Positions 8,057 through 15,963 of a DNA stretch of 64,000 bases are shown piece by piece; the first letter of the stretch is position 1; the number at the start of each line of letters is the position of its first letter. Origin of the DNA: Epilithonimonas sp042695135 (GTDB lineage: Bacteria > Bacteroidota > Bacteroidia > Flavobacteriales > Weeksellaceae); NCBI RefSeq assembly GCF_042695135.1, contig NZ_CP170547.1, positions 1,736,001 to 1,800,000 on the forward strand, given 5' to 3'. The notes beneath the pieces were generated by a model, which worked only from the letters and a program-made list of their open reading frames with translations, did not search any database and had not been told where the DNA came from. Made by a program: the position numbers and the translations under genes.

Positions 8057-8338
8057 TTAATTAATAATAAAAAATTCGTCTGTAATTTCAGCTTTGTCAT
8101 TAAAAACGAGTGTGAATGCACCAATTACTTTTTGGATGTCTTTTACAGGGGTTGCAAATGAGTGAGAATTGAAGTCTGTTTTCTTATACTCAATTTTTTG
8201 AACGTCAATAGATATGTTTTTATTTTTTATATTCAAATCCTCTACCGAATTAAGTTTCAATAGGTTTTCAAAAGATTTTACTATTTCTTCTTTTACATTG
8301 TATTTTTCGATAAACTCATTAAATTTATTTTTATTCAT
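8057..8338 (-). CDS. Hypothetical protein downstream of the second toxin-antitoxin pair
   Basis: 93 residues, acidic and basic mixed, no signal peptide or membrane segment. The first 30 residues look helical (FNEFIEKYNVKEEIVKSFEN) and the rest like beta strands (NISIDVQKIEYKKTDFNSHS, IGAFTLVFNDKAEITDEFFI). It begins 16 bases after the toxin gene on the same strand, so it may be co-transcribed. I do not recognise a family and assign no function. Confidence 0.6.
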   Translation of the reverse strand: MNKNKFNEFIEKYNVKEEIVKSFENLLKLNSVEDLNIKNKNISIDVQKIEYKKTDFNSHSFATPVKDIQKVIGAFTLVFNDKAEITDEFFIIN

Positions 8339-8354
8339 AACCTTATTGTTGTGA

Positions 8355-8651
8355 TTATTTCAATTTAAAAGTTTCCGGATTTTGACTGCCGTGTCGTATT
8401 GTTAAAATGTAAAGTGTATTGTTTACGAATTCATAGTACATAAGATACTTATGAATTATTTTAATATAAACATTGGGAATATCGGTTTTTCTTCCGATTT
8501 TTGGTTGTTCTAGAATCAGATTTAATTGCGCTTCAATCAGCGAATTTAATTTCAGACTAAAATTATTAGACTTATTCCTGTTAATCCAATATTGGAGAAT
8601 TTCAACAAGTTCATTTTTAGCTTTGAGAGTCCATATTATTTTTTTAGCCAT
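8355..8651 (-). CDS. RelE/ParE-superfamily toxin, second copy
   Basis: 98 residues with the ParE/RelE layout: KKIIWTLKAKNELVEILQYW, NNFSLKLNSLIEAQLNLILE, QPKIGRKTDIPNVYIKIIHK, YLMYYEFVNNTLYILTIRHG, and a closing SQNPETFKLK. It overlaps the antitoxin gene by 16 bases. It is clearly diverged from the toxin at 3472-3771, so the two pairs are unlikely to be a recent duplication. Target unknown. Confidence 0.82.
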   Translation of the reverse strand: MAKKIIWTLKAKNELVEILQYWINRNKSNNFSLKLNSLIEAQLNLILEQPKIGRKTDIPNVYIKIIHKYLMYYEFVNNTLYILTIRHGSQNPETFKLK

Positions 8652-8869
8652 TCTTTGATTTCTTCTTGAACGGTTTCGTTTGATAAAATCTCCCCATTGT
8701 CAATTTGATATCTCGCCTCAGAAATTGCTGTTTTTTCATCTTCACTTGTAATATACAATGATTCATCAGCCTGAAATTTTAATTGTTGTAACAATTCCTT
8801 TAACCTCACTTTATCTTTAATGCTTGTGATATGATTGATTAAGTCTAATTTTAATTCTGCGGTATTCAT
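8636..8869 (-). CDS. Antitoxin partner of the second RelE/ParE-type toxin
   Basis: 77 residues, the same length as the antitoxin at 3755-3988 and the same design: a helical first half (LKLDLINHITSIKDKVRLKE) and an acidic tail ending in a Trp-Leu motif (AISEARYQIDNGEILSNETV, EEIKEWLKK). It comes first in the pair and overlaps the toxin by 16 bases. Identification is by layout and position. Confidence 0.75.
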   Translation of the reverse strand: MNTAELKLDLINHITSIKDKVRLKELLQQLKFQADESLYITSEDEKTAISEARYQIDNGEILSNETVQEEIKEWLKK

Positions 8870-9003
8870 AATTAATTTCTTTATATAAATTTATAAAAAT
8901 TAATTTGAATTTATCAAAGAGAAATATTTCAAAACAAAAATTCATCTCATCATCACTTTTGCAAGTCTAAATTTTTATTTACATTGGCAAACAGGATTTA
9001 GAA

Positions 9004-9405
9004 ATGAAAAATTTACAGTTAATCGGATTATTTTTGGTTGTGGCAGGCAGTTTTCTGCCCTTGGTTCATATTCCAATTGTTGGAAACTGGAACTATTGGA
9101 AAGTAGATAATACACTCGCCATCGTACTTTGGGGATTTTCTTTATTAACGCTGGTTTTCATCCTGATTGGAAAAACTAAATTCGTGAAAATAATGGCATT
9201 CTTAATGATATTGCTTTTTGTTTTCACACTTGTTGCCATTAAGTTAAAATCTTTGGATTATTTCAGTTTTTTAACTTTCAAATCCTGGCAATCCACATTC
9301 GCAGGAATCGTGAAATTATCCTGGGGATGGTTCATCGAGTTTCTGGGAGCGGTTGTCATTTTAATTGCATCAAGAAAAAATAAAATTGAACTACAAAGCT
9401 ACTAA
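9004..9405 (+). CDS. Small integral membrane protein of unknown function
   Basis: 133 residues with about four hydrophobic segments: ~4-24 (LQLIGLFLVVAGSFLPLVHI), ~36-56 (NTLAIVLWGFSLLTLVFILI), ~60-80 (KIMAFLMILLFVFTLVAIKL) and ~104-126 (WGWFIEFLGAVVILIASRKN). No catalytic motif is visible. It stands alone between the toxin-antitoxin cluster (divergent) and the thiolase gene. I do not recognise a named family. Confidence 0.7.
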   Translation: MKNLQLIGLFLVVAGSFLPLVHIPIVGNWNYWKVDNTLAIVLWGFSLLTLVFILIGKTKFVKIMAFLMILLFVFTLVAIKLKSLDYFSFLTFKSWQSTFAGIVKLSWGWFIEFLGAVVILIASRKNKIELQSY

Positions 9406-9542
9406 GGTTTTCATAATGAACACAATTGATTTTAAAATTTTGATAAAATCGAACCTTGTGACCTTAAAACAGTTAGTTGTGAAAAAAAACCTTGTGCACT
9501 TTGTGTTTAGAAATTAGTATACAATCAAAAATTAAAAATATT

Positions 9543-10724
9543 ATGAAAGAAGTATTCATTGTATCAGCAGCCAGAACACCAATGGGGAGTTTTATGGGAA
9601 GCCTTTCGAGCGTTCCTGCTACACAATTGGGCGTCGCTGCGGTAAAAGGAGCTTTAGACAAAATTAACCTTGACCCGACTTTGGTGGAGGAGATTTATAT
9701 GGGAAATGTTTTGCAGGCTGGCGAAGGTCAGGCGCCGGCGAGACAAGTGGCTTTGGGCGCAGGTTTGTCCAATCATACGCCTTCTACGACCATCAATAAA
9801 GTTTGTGCTTCGGGAATGAAAGCAGTGACAATGGCAACTCAGGCAATCAAAGCTGGCGATGTAGATATTATAGTAGCTGGTGGAATGGAAAATATGTCGA
9901 TGGTCCCACACTATTTAGACGGAAGAAACGGTTCAAAATTAGGCGATATCAAAATGCAGGACGGACTTTTGAAAGATGGTTTAACCGATGTTTACAACAA
10001 ACAGCATATGGGCGTTTGCGCAGAATTATGTGCGAAAGAAAATAATATCACGAGAGAAGAACAGGACGCTTTTGCAATCCAGTCTTACAAAAGAGCTGCA
10101 GCGGCTTGGGAAGCGGGGAAATTCTCTGAAGAAGTTGTTCAAGTTTCGATTCCTCAAAGAAAAGGTGACCCAATTGTATTCTCGGAAGATGAAGAATACA
10201 AATCGGTTAAATTCGATAAAATACCAACTTTAGCAACAGTTTTTCAAAAAGAAAACGGAACCGTAACAGCAGCCAACGCTTCAACATTGAATGACGGCGC
10301 TTCTGCTTTGATTCTAATGTCAAAAGATAAAATGGAAGAATTAGGATTGAAACCTCTGGCGAAAATCATCTCTTACGCGGATGCCGCTGTAGAACCGGAA
10401 AGATTCACAATGGCACCTTCTAAAGCTTTGCCAATCGCTCTTAAGAAAGCGAATCTTACAAAAGAAGACATTGATTTCTTTGAATTGAATGAAGCATTTT
10501 CAGTAGTTGGTTTGGCAAATACCAAAGTTTTAGGATTGGACGCTTCAAAAGTGAATGTGAACGGAGGCGCAGTTTCCATCGGGCATCCGCTGGGAAGTTC
10601 TGGTTCCAGAATTATTGTCACCTTGATTAATGTTCTGAAACAGAATAACGGAAAGTACGGCGCAGCTGCAATTTGTAATGGTGGTGGTGGTGCAACAGCT
10701 ATTGTTATTGAGAATTTGCAGTAA
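9543..10724 (+). CDS. Acetyl-CoA C-acyltransferase (thiolase)
   Basis: 393 residues, the classic thiolase length. Catalytic residues are in the usual places: Cys88 (NKVCASGMKA), His348 (SIGHPLGSSGS) and Cys378 (AAICNGGGGATA). The enzyme condenses two acetyl-CoA or thiolyses 3-ketoacyl-CoA. Size and strict conservation favour an acetoacetyl-CoA thiolase (AtoB type), which would feed the mevalonate route (GHMP kinase at 12433) and interconvert with the acetoacetate CoA-transferase subunits at 21562 and 24657; that link is inference. The ATG at 9543 is chosen over one at 9492 because homology starts with MKEVFIVSAARTPMGSF. Confidence 0.93.
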   Translation: MKEVFIVSAARTPMGSFMGSLSSVPATQLGVAAVKGALDKINLDPTLVEEIYMGNVLQAGEGQAPARQVALGAGLSNHTPSTTINKVCASGMKAVTMATQAIKAGDVDIIVAGGMENMSMVPHYLDGRNGSKLGDIKMQDGLLKDGLTDVYNKQHMGVCAELCAKENNITREEQDAFAIQSYKRAAAAWEAGKFSEEVVQVSIPQRKGDPIVFSEDEEYKSVKFDKIPTLATVFQKENGTVTAANASTLNDGASALILMSKDKMEELGLKPLAKIISYADAAVEPERFTMAPSKALPIALKKANLTKEDIDFFELNEAFSVVGLANTKVLGLDASKVNVNGGAVSIGHPLGSSGSRIIVTLINVLKQNNGKYGAAAICNGGGGATAIVIENLQ

Positions 10725-10745
10725 TTTTTAATTAAAATAAATTTC

Positions 10746-10783
10746 AAAACCCTTTCAGATTTCAAAGTTTGAAAGGGTTTTTC
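10746..10783 (+). terminator. Intrinsic terminator of the thiolase gene
   Basis: AAAACCCTTTCA (10746-10757) pairs perfectly with TGAAAGGGTTTT (10770-10781), followed by T residues. Confidence 0.85.
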
Positions 10784-10837
10784 TTATTAAATTTATGATA
10801 CAAATGCATTTTTTTGTCAACTTGTAATTCCTTTTTT

Positions 10838-10845
10838 TACTTTTG
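10838..10845 (+). promoter_or_regulatory. Promoter of the MFS transporter gene
   Basis: -7 element TACTTTTG (TAnnTTTG) with a -33 TTTG at 10813-10816, a spacing of 21 bases, within the Bacteroidota range. Confidence 0.55.
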
Positions 10846-10863
10846 TCTAAATAATTATTTCCA

Positions 10864-12345
10864 ATGTCTGAAATAGAAAAAACAATTCCCGAAAACTCAA
10901 TAAAGAATAATCCTAAAATTATGCGCGCCTGGGCGTTGTATGATTGGGCAAATTCGGTTTATTCATTAGTGATTACATCAACGATTTTCCCCATCTATTA
11001 TGCAATTTTGACAACAGCCTACGAAAAGAAGGAATATGTTGCAGAATCTAAACAATGGATAGATGTTGCTGTGCCTCATATGATCAAGATTTTTGGAAAA
11101 GAATTTCATCCAGATACGGTTTATGGTTATTCGCTTACGCTTTCTTTCATCATTGTGGTTTTACTATCTCCAATTTTGTCATCTTTAGCAGATACAATTG
11201 GAAATAAGAAATCTTTCCTTCAGTTTTTCTGTTACCTTGGTGCAACTTCTTGTATGGGATTGGCGATGTTTACTGGGATGGGAACAGTCTGGCTGGGATT
11301 ATTATTTAGTGTGACAGCTAGTGTTGGTTTCTGGGGAAGTTTGGTTTTCTACAACTCCTTTTTGCCGGATATTGCAACGCCGGACAAGCAGGATTCGCTT
11401 TCTGCAAAAGGCTATGTTTACGGTTACATTGGTTCTGTAATTTTAGTTATTATTTGTTTGATATTGATTCAGGTTTGTGCAGAAACACCTAAACAAGCGG
11501 CGATTTATACACGTGTCAGTTTCCTTTTGACGGGTGCCTGGTGGTTTGGTTTTTCTCAATATACATTCAAACATTTGCCGCAATTTGGTCAGGTTAAGGA
11601 GCAATTACCAAAAGATTTGGTTTTACTTAATTATAAAAATATTTTCCAGAGTCACACGGAACAAGGTGGTTTCTTCGAAGTTTTAAAAGATAATGCCAGT
11701 TTTTATATTGATATTATTAAACAAAGTTTCCGTGAACTATTCAAAGTTGGTGGTCATCTTTTTGGCGACAGAAATCTGAAATTCTTCCTTTCAAGTTTTT
11801 TCTTTTATAGTGTCGGGATGCAGACTATTTTCCTGATGGCAACTCTTTTCGGAAAAAGAGAGATCAATATGGCTCAGGATAAATTGATTATGACTCTGCT
11901 TTTAATCCAAATTGAAGCAATCATCGGTGCGTTATTTTTCTCTTGGTTGTCTAAGAAGATCGGGAATAAAAATGTCATAAGTATTACTGTTGCAATGTGG
12001 ATTGGAGCGTGTCTGGCAGCATATTATCTTAACAAAGAAAATCCAAATGTAGAATATCAGTTCTACGGAATTGCAGCGGTGATCGGTTTGGTTATGGGAG
12101 GGTTGCAGGCAATGTCCAGGTCAACTTATTCCAAACTGCTTCCTACTGATTCTATGGATAATACGACTTATTTCAGTTTTTATGACGTTTTGGAAAAACT
12201 GGCGATTATTCTTGGAACATTGATATTCTCTACCTTGATAGAATATTTTAATAATATGCGTTTTTCAGCATTGTCTATGACGATTTTTTTCGCAATTGGT
12301 CTAGTCTTGATCCGTTTTATGAAAGTCAAAAATAATACGAAATAA
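10864..12345 (+). CDS. MFS transporter, UMF1 (Atg22-like) family
   Basis: 493 residues with about 12 membrane segments. The diagnostic opening MRAWALYDWANSVYSLVITS followed by FPIYY is the UMF1/Atg22 signature. A second half typical of MFS proteins carries GLVMGGLQAMSRSTYSKLLP, also conserved in this family. A long inserted loop lies between ~235 and ~295. The transported compound is unknown in bacteria; vacuolar Atg22 exports amino acids in yeast. Own promoter; no operon partner. Confidence 0.88.
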   Translation: MSEIEKTIPENSIKNNPKIMRAWALYDWANSVYSLVITSTIFPIYYAILTTAYEKKEYVAESKQWIDVAVPHMIKIFGKEFHPDTVYGYSLTLSFIIVVLLSPILSSLADTIGNKKSFLQFFCYLGATSCMGLAMFTGMGTVWLGLLFSVTASVGFWGSLVFYNSFLPDIATPDKQDSLSAKGYVYGYIGSVILVIICLILIQVCAETPKQAAIYTRVSFLLTGAWWFGFSQYTFKHLPQFGQVKEQLPKDLVLLNYKNIFQSHTEQGGFFEVLKDNASFYIDIIKQSFRELFKVGGHLFGDRNLKFFLSSFFFYSVGMQTIFLMATLFGKREINMAQDKLIMTLLLIQIEAIIGALFFSWLSKKIGNKNVISITVAMWIGACLAAYYLNKENPNVEYQFYGIAAVIGLVMGGLQAMSRSTYSKLLPTDSMDNTTYFSFYDVLEKLAIILGTLIFSTLIEYFNNMRFSALSMTIFFAIGLVLIRFMKVKNNTK

Positions 12346-12407
12346 ATTAATGAAAATTTAAAATATCGGTTCGTTTTTTGATAATAATCGAATAGTTATT
12401 TTTTTTG

Positions 12408-12415
12408 TAAATTTG
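12408..12415 (+). promoter_or_regulatory. -7 promoter element of the GHMP kinase gene
   Basis: TAAATTTG matches TAnnTTTG, 17 bases before the ATG at 12433. Confidence 0.5.
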
Positions 12416-12432
12416 CAACATCAAAACGCAGT

Positions 12433-13359
12433 ATGACTAACCCTTTATTTTACGCAAAAATTCTTTTGTTCGGCGAGTATGGCATTATTGAGGATTCTCA
12501 AGGCTTGACATTACCGTACAGTTTTTATAAAGGAACACTCAAATTTTCCGATCTTGAAAACGACTTCGAGAAAAAATCGAATCAATCTTTGGAGAAATAT
12601 TCCAATTATCTTTTTGATTTAGAGTTGCCTGCAGAATATAAATTAGATGTCAATTCTTTTAAAGCTGACATCGAAAAAGGTTTGTTCTTTGATTCCAATA
12701 TTCCGCAAGGTTATGGCGTTGGAAGTTCAGGCGCTTTGGTTGCTGCTATTTTCGAAAAATATTCTTTTACAAAAAGAGAACCCGAAACGATTTCCAAGAA
12801 TGAACTGAAAGACCTAAAAGTGATTTTCGGACAACTGGAAAGTTATTTCCACGGAAAAAGTTCTGGAATCGACCCATTGATTTGCTTTATGAATCTTCCG
12901 ATTCTAATCGAAAGTAAAGGTTCGGTTGATAAAGTTTCTATCCCAGCAGAAGAGTTGGGTAAAGGTGCCATTTTCCTTATTGATTCCGGAATGACGGGCG
13001 AAACCGGACCAATGATTCAGATCTTCTTTGAAAAATTGAAAAACGAAGGTTTCAGAAAAACTTTGAAAGAAGAATTCATCCGTTACAATAATGCTTGCAT
13101 CGATGCTTTCCTAAGAAAAGATATGAATCCGTTCTTCAAAAATCTGAAAAAATTATCGGTTTGGGCTTACGAACATTTCCGCCCGATGATCCCAGAAAAT
13201 CTTTTTAATATCTGGAAAAAAGGAATCGACTCCAATGCTTATTACCTCAAACTTTGCGGTAGTGGAGGCGGGGGTTATATTCTCGGATTTTCTAAAGATT
13301 ACGCAAAAGCCGAAAAAATGCTGGAGGGTTTTCACAAAGAAGTAATTTACAGGTTTTAA
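12433..13359 (+). CDS. GHMP-superfamily kinase, mevalonate kinase-like
   Basis: 308 residues. GHMP motifs are visible: the N-terminal AKILLFGEYGIIED, the ATP-binding loop PQGYGVGSSGALVAAIFEKY at ~95-115, the FHGKSSGIDPL segment near 140-150 and the C-terminal KLCGSGGGGYILGF near 275. The HG-K-SSGID segment is the mevalonate kinase form. Bacteroidota of this group make isoprenoids from mevalonate, and the next gene is a prenyltransferase, which supports a role in isoprenoid supply. The exact phosphate acceptor is inferred. Confidence 0.82.
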   Translation: MTNPLFYAKILLFGEYGIIEDSQGLTLPYSFYKGTLKFSDLENDFEKKSNQSLEKYSNYLFDLELPAEYKLDVNSFKADIEKGLFFDSNIPQGYGVGSSGALVAAIFEKYSFTKREPETISKNELKDLKVIFGQLESYFHGKSSGIDPLICFMNLPILIESKGSVDKVSIPAEELGKGAIFLIDSGMTGETGPMIQIFFEKLKNEGFRKTLKEEFIRYNNACIDAFLRKDMNPFFKNLKKLSVWAYEHFRPMIPENLFNIWKKGIDSNAYYLKLCGSGGGGYILGFSKDYAKAEKMLEGFHKEVIYRF

Positions 13360-13390
13360 TTTTATTTAAAAATCAATAACGTATATAAGT

Positions 13391-13465
13391 CATCGACTCC
13401 GCTCAGACTGACAGCTCTAAAAAATATTGTTAGTATTAGCGTTGTCACACCGAGCGGAGTCGAAG
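13391..13465. repeat. Inverted pair of REP-like elements, family 1
   Basis: CATCGACTCCGCTCAGACTG (13391-13410) and its inverse ACCGAGCGGAGTCGAAG (13449-13465) flank about 30 AT-rich bases; the transcript would fold into a long hairpin between the GHMP kinase and prenyltransferase genes. Confidence 0.85.
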
Positions 13466-13511
13466 TGTTTTCGAAATACTAATAATCCTACACACGCAAA
13501 GAATTTTTAGA

Positions 13512-14435
13512 ATGACCAACGAAACAAAACCGGCTTCACGAAATGCTCTCTACCGTATTTCTCAGTTGATGGGTTTTCTGTTGGGCGCTCGTTTTTTTGT
13601 AGCGGTTTTGCTCACTTTTGCACTTTATGTATCTACATTTTTCCTATTTAATAGAGAAGAAAGCTTCAGGAATTTTGTCTTCGATTATAAAGTTCACTCG
13701 ATCATCATTTGCTCCGTTCTCAGCATATTAGCTGGCGGAATTATCAATCGTTTTTACGACAAAGAAAAAGATCAGCTGACCAAGCCTTTTCGTTCCAGAT
13801 TACAGAATTTTCTTAAGGAAAAATATTACTTAACGGCTTACATTTTACTTAATGCTCTATCTCTAAGTTTGGCATTTTTCGTATCGTATAGGGTTTTTAT
13901 TTTCTTCTTAATTTACCAGTTTTTGATGTGGTTTTACAGCCATAAGCTTAGCAAGATTATATTTCTTAACAACTTTACCTTTGTTGGTTTAACGCTTTAT
14001 CCGTTTTTCGGAATGCTGGTTTATTATCAGACATTTTCTTTGAAGATTTTGTTTCTCGCCATTTTCCTTTTTCTGATGCTTTTCATTATCGACGTCATCA
14101 AAGATACGTTGACGAAAAATGCAGATAAAATGTTTGGTTATGAAACTTTTGCCAATCAGCTTGGATTTCAGAATACAAGGTCAATTCTTTTGGTACTTCT
14201 CATAATTACATTGGTAGTTTCTGTGATTCTAAGCGTAGGAATTGGCTTTAAAAATATAATTGCCTGGTATTTTTTAGCAACAGTCATTGTGATTTTAGGA
14301 ACAATTTATATGTTATTCCGGAATCAAAAAAATGACAAATTCAAATCGCTTAACCTTCTAAGACTTTGGATTTTCTTCGGAATTCTAGCTATGCTTTTGG
14401 ACGGAATTTATCACAAATATCCTTGGTTAATTTAA
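13512..14435 (+). CDS. UbiA-family prenyltransferase
   Basis: 307 residues, about 8-9 membrane helices. The first Asp-rich motif NRFYDKEKD (NxxxDxxxD) is at ~90-98 and the second, IDVIKDTLTKNADK, at ~193-206; both are needed for Mg-diphosphate binding in UbiA enzymes. These proteins transfer prenyl chains to aromatic or polar acceptors in the membrane. The closest general type is the geranylgeranylglycerol-phosphate or menaquinone-pathway branch, but the acceptor cannot be read from sequence. It follows the mevalonate kinase-like gene, with a REP pair between them. Confidence 0.85.
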   Translation: MTNETKPASRNALYRISQLMGFLLGARFFVAVLLTFALYVSTFFLFNREESFRNFVFDYKVHSIIICSVLSILAGGIINRFYDKEKDQLTKPFRSRLQNFLKEKYYLTAYILLNALSLSLAFFVSYRVFIFFLIYQFLMWFYSHKLSKIIFLNNFTFVGLTLYPFFGMLVYYQTFSLKILFLAIFLFLMLFIIDVIKDTLTKNADKMFGYETFANQLGFQNTRSILLVLLIITLVVSVILSVGIGFKNIIAWYFLATVIVILGTIYMLFRNQKNDKFKSLNLLRLWIFFGILAMLLDGIYHKYPWLI

Positions 14436-14450
14436 AATAATTTCAAAGAA

Positions 14451-14939
14451 ATGTCAGTAATAATCAGAGAAAATAAGGTTGAAGATAACGGGATTCTTGC
14501 CAAGATTATCAGAACTTCTTTTCACGATTTTGAAGTGAGTTGTACGAATGGAACAGTTTATTCCGACCCGACTACCGATGATTTATATTCATTATTTCAA
14601 ACTGATAAATCCGCTTTATTTGTTGCAGAGAAGGATGGTGTGATTCTAGGTTGCTGCGGCATTTTTCCTACTACCAACCTTCCTGATGATACGACTGAAC
14701 TTGCTAAGTTTTATCTTTCAAAAGAAGCAAGAGGAAAAGGAACTGGAAAATTATTATTGGAAAAATGTCTTGAAAAAGCTAAAGATTTGAGATACAAAAA
14801 TGTTTATCTGGAAAGTATTCCGGAATTCAGCAAAGCAGTTTCAATTTATGAAAAACAAGGTTTTCAATATTTGGAAAAACCTTTGGGAAATTCCGGGCAT
14901 TCTGGTTGTAATCTTTGGATGATTAAAAATCTTGATTAG
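14451..14939 (+). CDS. GNAT-family N-acetyltransferase
   Basis: 162 residues with the GNAT core: ALFVAEKDGVILGCCGIFPT, TELAKFYLSKEARGKGTGKL (the R-G-K-G-T-G acetyl-CoA loop near residues 95-103), and YKNVYLESIPEFSKAVSIYE followed by KQGFQYLEKPLG. Substrate unknown. It starts 15 bases after the prenyltransferase gene on the same strand, so the two are probably co-transcribed. Confidence 0.88.
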   Translation: MSVIIRENKVEDNGILAKIIRTSFHDFEVSCTNGTVYSDPTTDDLYSLFQTDKSALFVAEKDGVILGCCGIFPTTNLPDDTTELAKFYLSKEARGKGTGKLLLEKCLEKAKDLRYKNVYLESIPEFSKAVSIYEKQGFQYLEKPLGNSGHSGCNLWMIKNLD

Positions 14940-14958
14940 AATTTGTAAACGAACTAAT

Positions 14959-14996
14959 AAAAAAAGCCCAAAACCTTCTGGAATCGGACTTTTTAA
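14959..14996. terminator. Bidirectional terminator between the GNAT and S1/P1 nuclease genes
   Basis: AAAAAGCCC (14961-14969) pairs with GGACTTTTT (14986-14994) with one mismatch; A tract on one side and T tract on the other suit both convergent genes. Confidence 0.6.
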
Positions 14997-15016
14997 AGGA
15001 TTGATTTTTATTTATT

Positions 15017-15811
15017 TTAGCCGAAAACATCATTCAGCACTTTCGCCAAACGCAATCCGCCGTACAACAATTGTCTTTCAACAGTAGCTTCAAAACGGTA
15101 ATTGTAATCGTAACTCAATTTGGAGTCTTTCGGTGTGTGAAAGTAGATGGAGTTCGCAATTTTCTGACTGTCATACAACCAATCCTGCAAAGTTCCACCT
15201 TGGATGGTTTTCACTTCATCTTTTGATTTGATGTCCAAGAGATTGGCAAATTCCGTGTAAGAATATTTTCTGTCTTCCACCATTTTAGTATCCCAAAGTG
15301 AATGCAGATTGGTATTTTGTCCAAAGTAAGTCACATTGATTTTATTTCCTCCCAAATCCTCATATCGCCCAACGTGAAGCGGTTGATGTAGGTCACCCAC
15401 CAAATGAACCAAGAAAACCAAAGCATTTTTCTTATCAGCTTCAGAAGTGTTTTTATCTTTAATTTTCTTAGCTAAATTTTCGATTTGAGTGTAGAGATTC
15501 GGGCTTTTTTGAGCTTGTAAAGAATCTTTGAATTGCTGAAAATCCTTTTGTGGATTGATGTTCACATAATGCCAAGACGAAGTTTCCTTCCAAACGCTAG
15601 TCGTATCAGACTTGATGAAATCCGGCCAATTCGCGTAGTAAGCCAATTTCTGATTTTGAAGAAGTTTTTTGATGTTTCTTTCAGCTTTGGAACTCAAATG
15701 GTGTTGAGCGATTTCTGCAATCACGCGGTGTCCCGTCAATCCCCAAGCGAAGCAATAGAACGACGAGAATATTAAAACAGCAAATGTGAATTTTGATAAA
15801 ATACGTTTCAT
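15017..15811 (-). CDS. S1/P1-type zinc-dependent nuclease, exported
   Basis: 264 residues. The signal peptide ends after Ala22, leaving Trp23 as mature N-terminus, which is the first zinc ligand in this family; WGLTGHRVIAEIAQHHL supplies the first His. Further ligands are in YYANWPDFIKSD, SSWHYVNI, LVFLVHLVGDLHQPLHVGRY and NLHSLWDTKMVED. The enzyme degrades single-stranded DNA/RNA and removes 3' phosphates, outside the cytoplasm. All expected His/Asp ligands are present, so it should be active. Monocistronic with a -7 element upstream. Confidence 0.93.
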   Translation of the reverse strand: MKRILSKFTFAVLIFSSFYCFAWGLTGHRVIAEIAQHHLSSKAERNIKKLLQNQKLAYYANWPDFIKSDTTSVWKETSSWHYVNINPQKDFQQFKDSLQAQKSPNLYTQIENLAKKIKDKNTSEADKKNALVFLVHLVGDLHQPLHVGRYEDLGGNKINVTYFGQNTNLHSLWDTKMVEDRKYSYTEFANLLDIKSKDEVKTIQGGTLQDWLYDSQKIANSIYFHTPKDSKLSYDYNYRFEATVERQLLYGGLRLAKVLNDVFG

Positions 15812-15833
15812 TTTTTTAATTTATTTCAGGCGA

Positions 15834-15841
15834 CAAAGATA
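15834..15841 (-). promoter_or_regulatory. -7 promoter element of the nuclease gene
   Basis: TATCTTTG on the minus strand matches TAnnTTTG, 22 bases upstream of the ATG. Confidence 0.5.
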
Positions 15842-15930
15842 AGTCTATCAAAAATTTATTTAAGTCCAAATCTCTGTTAAATATTATTAAACTTGGATTA
15901 AGGTAAAGTGCAATCGTCAATTAAATTCCG

Positions 15931-15938
15931 TAAATTTG
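15931..15938 (+). promoter_or_regulatory. -7 promoter element of uvrA
   Basis: TAAATTTG, matching TAnnTTTG, 25 bases before the uvrA ATG. No LexA-type palindrome was recognised. Confidence 0.5.
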
Positions 15939-15963
15939 CGTTTTCCCAGAATGAGACTTTTCA

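Noticed and set aside
12433..14939. A dedicated antibiotic or pigment cluster from the GHMP kinase, prenyltransferase and acetyltransferase.
   Set aside because: Only three genes, with no synthase or tailoring enzymes nearby; ordinary isoprenoid and quinone metabolism explains the first two.
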